Both the position numbers and the translations under genes were made by a program. Below the pieces are notes generated by a model. That model ran no database searches and had not been told where the DNA came from. It was given only the letters and a program-made list of their open reading frames with translations. Below, piece by piece: positions 12,883 to 13,546 of a DNA stretch of 13,546 bases. The stretch covers positions 1 through 13,546 of the forward strand of contig QFOV01000069.1 in NCBI GenBank assembly GCA_003248565.1. Reading direction: 5' to 3'. Each line of letters begins with the position of its first letter. The first letter of the stretch is position 1. Source of the DNA: Stenotrophomonas sp. Its GTDB lineage: Bacteria > Pseudomonadota > Gammaproteobacteria > Xanthomonadales > Xanthomonadaceae.

Positions 12883-13545
12883 ATGACTGACTCTTCGCCC
12901 GCACCTGTCACTGCGCTGAAGGCTGACAGCTTCGGACAAATCCTGTTGATGGAAGGCCCGCAAGGGCGCTTCGTGCGCCGCGACCTGGGGGCGACGCCCT
13001 TGTGGTTGCGCCTGCCGGCCTGGTGGCTGGCGCGGCGGGAAGCGCGTGCGCTGGCCAAGCTCGACGGCATGGAGGCGACGCCGCGACTGTTGGCCTGGGA
13101 TGGACATTGGTTGGACCGCAGCTACATGGAAGGCGCGGCCATGTACCAGCGCCCGCCACATGGCGATCTGGCGTATTTCCGTGCCGCGCGGCGCCTGCTG
13201 CAACGCGTGCACCGGCATGGCATCGCCCACAACGACCTGGCCAAGGAAGCGAACTGGCTGGTGCGCGAGGACGGTTCCCCGGCGCTGATCGACTTCCAGC
13301 TGGCGGTGTGCGGCAACCCGCGCTCGCGCTGGATGCGGCTGTTGGCCCGCGAAGACCTGCGCCACCTGCTCAAGCACAAACGCATGTACTGCCGGCAGGC
13401 GCTGACCCCGGTGGAGCTGCGCCTGCTCAAACGGCATTCGTGGATTCGCGAGCTGTGGTTTGCCACCGGCAAGCCGGTCTACCGCTTCGTCACCCGCCGC
13501 ATCCTGCATTGGGAAGACAACGAAGGGCAGGGACCGAAGCCTTGA
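12883..13545 (+). CDS. RIO/InaA-like small protein kinase or phosphotransferase
   Basis: This 220-residue soluble protein has a minimal protein-kinase-like fold. The catalytic loop is HGIAHNDLAKEANWLV (112-127), with H116-N117-D118 (HND, as HGD/HND in lipopolysaccharide kinases and RIO-type kinases), K121 and N124. The metal-binding motif is LIDFQLA (135-141), DFQ in place of DFG. In the N-lobe, FVRRDLG (30-36) stands where a beta-3 lysine would be expected, with E53 (RREARAL) a possible alpha-C glutamate. No membrane segment is convincing; the W/L-rich stretch at 41-50 may contact lipid. Family members phosphorylate proteins or lipid A-core sugars; the substrate here is unknown. The gene is divergent from the DedA-PAP2 gene, and the stop is one base before the window end. 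Confidence 0.8.
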   Translation: MTDSSPAPVTALKADSFGQILLMEGPQGRFVRRDLGATPLWLRLPAWWLARREARALAKLDGMEATPRLLAWDGHWLDRSYMEGAAMYQRPPHGDLAYFRAARRLLQRVHRHGIAHNDLAKEANWLVREDGSPALIDFQLAVCGNPRSRWMRLLAREDLRHLLKHKRMYCRQALTPVELRLLKRHSWIRELWFATGKPVYRFVTRRILHWEDNEGQGPKP

Positions 13546-13546
13546 G

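Overview
The window is GC-rich, compactly coded chromosomal DNA from a gammaproteobacterium of the Xanthomonadaceae, most likely Stenotrophomonas. The genus call rests on two long stem-loops that begin and end with GTAG and look like the SMAG (REP-type) repeats known from S. maltophilia, and on the general make-up of the proteins. It is inferred from memory of these families; no database was searched.

Layout. (1) Positions 2-1336: 3' part of mpl (murein peptide recycling ligase), whose frame carries an in-frame palindrome-rich insert. (2) Positions 1351-1430: first SMAG-like stem-loop, between the convergent mpl and iclR ends. (3) Positions 1456-8279, probably to 9846: a catabolic island. On the minus strand lie a cupin gene and an IclR-family regulator. 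Divergent from them, on the plus strand, runs an MFS organic-acid transporter, 4-oxalocrotonate tautomerase, 2-oxopent-4-enoate hydratase, acylating acetaldehyde dehydrogenase, 4-hydroxy-2-oxovalerate aldolase and 4-oxalocrotonate decarboxylase. After a hairpin-filled gap comes a DcaP-like outer-membrane porin. (4) Positions 9934-10542: Lon-substrate-binding-domain protein. (5) Positions 10556-10744: a second type of inverted repeat, then a second SMAG-like element. (6) Positions 10741-12756, minus: a DedA-PAP2-LssY_C fusion membrane protein. (7) Positions 12883-13545: a small RIO/InaA-like kinase.

How the genes work together. The five enzymes make up the lower meta-cleavage (dmp/xyl type) pathway: 2-hydroxymuconate -> 2-oxo-3-hexenedioate -> 2-oxopent-4-enoate -> 4-hydroxy-2-oxovalerate -> pyruvate + acetaldehyde -> acetyl-CoA. 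The ring-cleaving catechol 2,3-dioxygenase and the 2-hydroxymuconate-semialdehyde dehydrogenase that normally precede them are absent. The cluster instead has an inner-membrane transporter, an outer-membrane porin and an uncharacterised cupin. That suggests a stand-alone module that imports or generates an unsaturated dicarboxylate (2-hydroxymuconate-like) and feeds it into central metabolism. The 149-bp divergent promoter region holds two perfect copies of GTATCG-N5-CGATAC, one beside each start, the likely operators of the IclR protein.

Other points of interest are the in-frame repeat in mpl, a PAP2 domain that has lost its second-motif histidine, two divergent genes that both look leaderless, and the placement of both SMAG-like elements at convergent gene ends, one of which supplies a stop codon.
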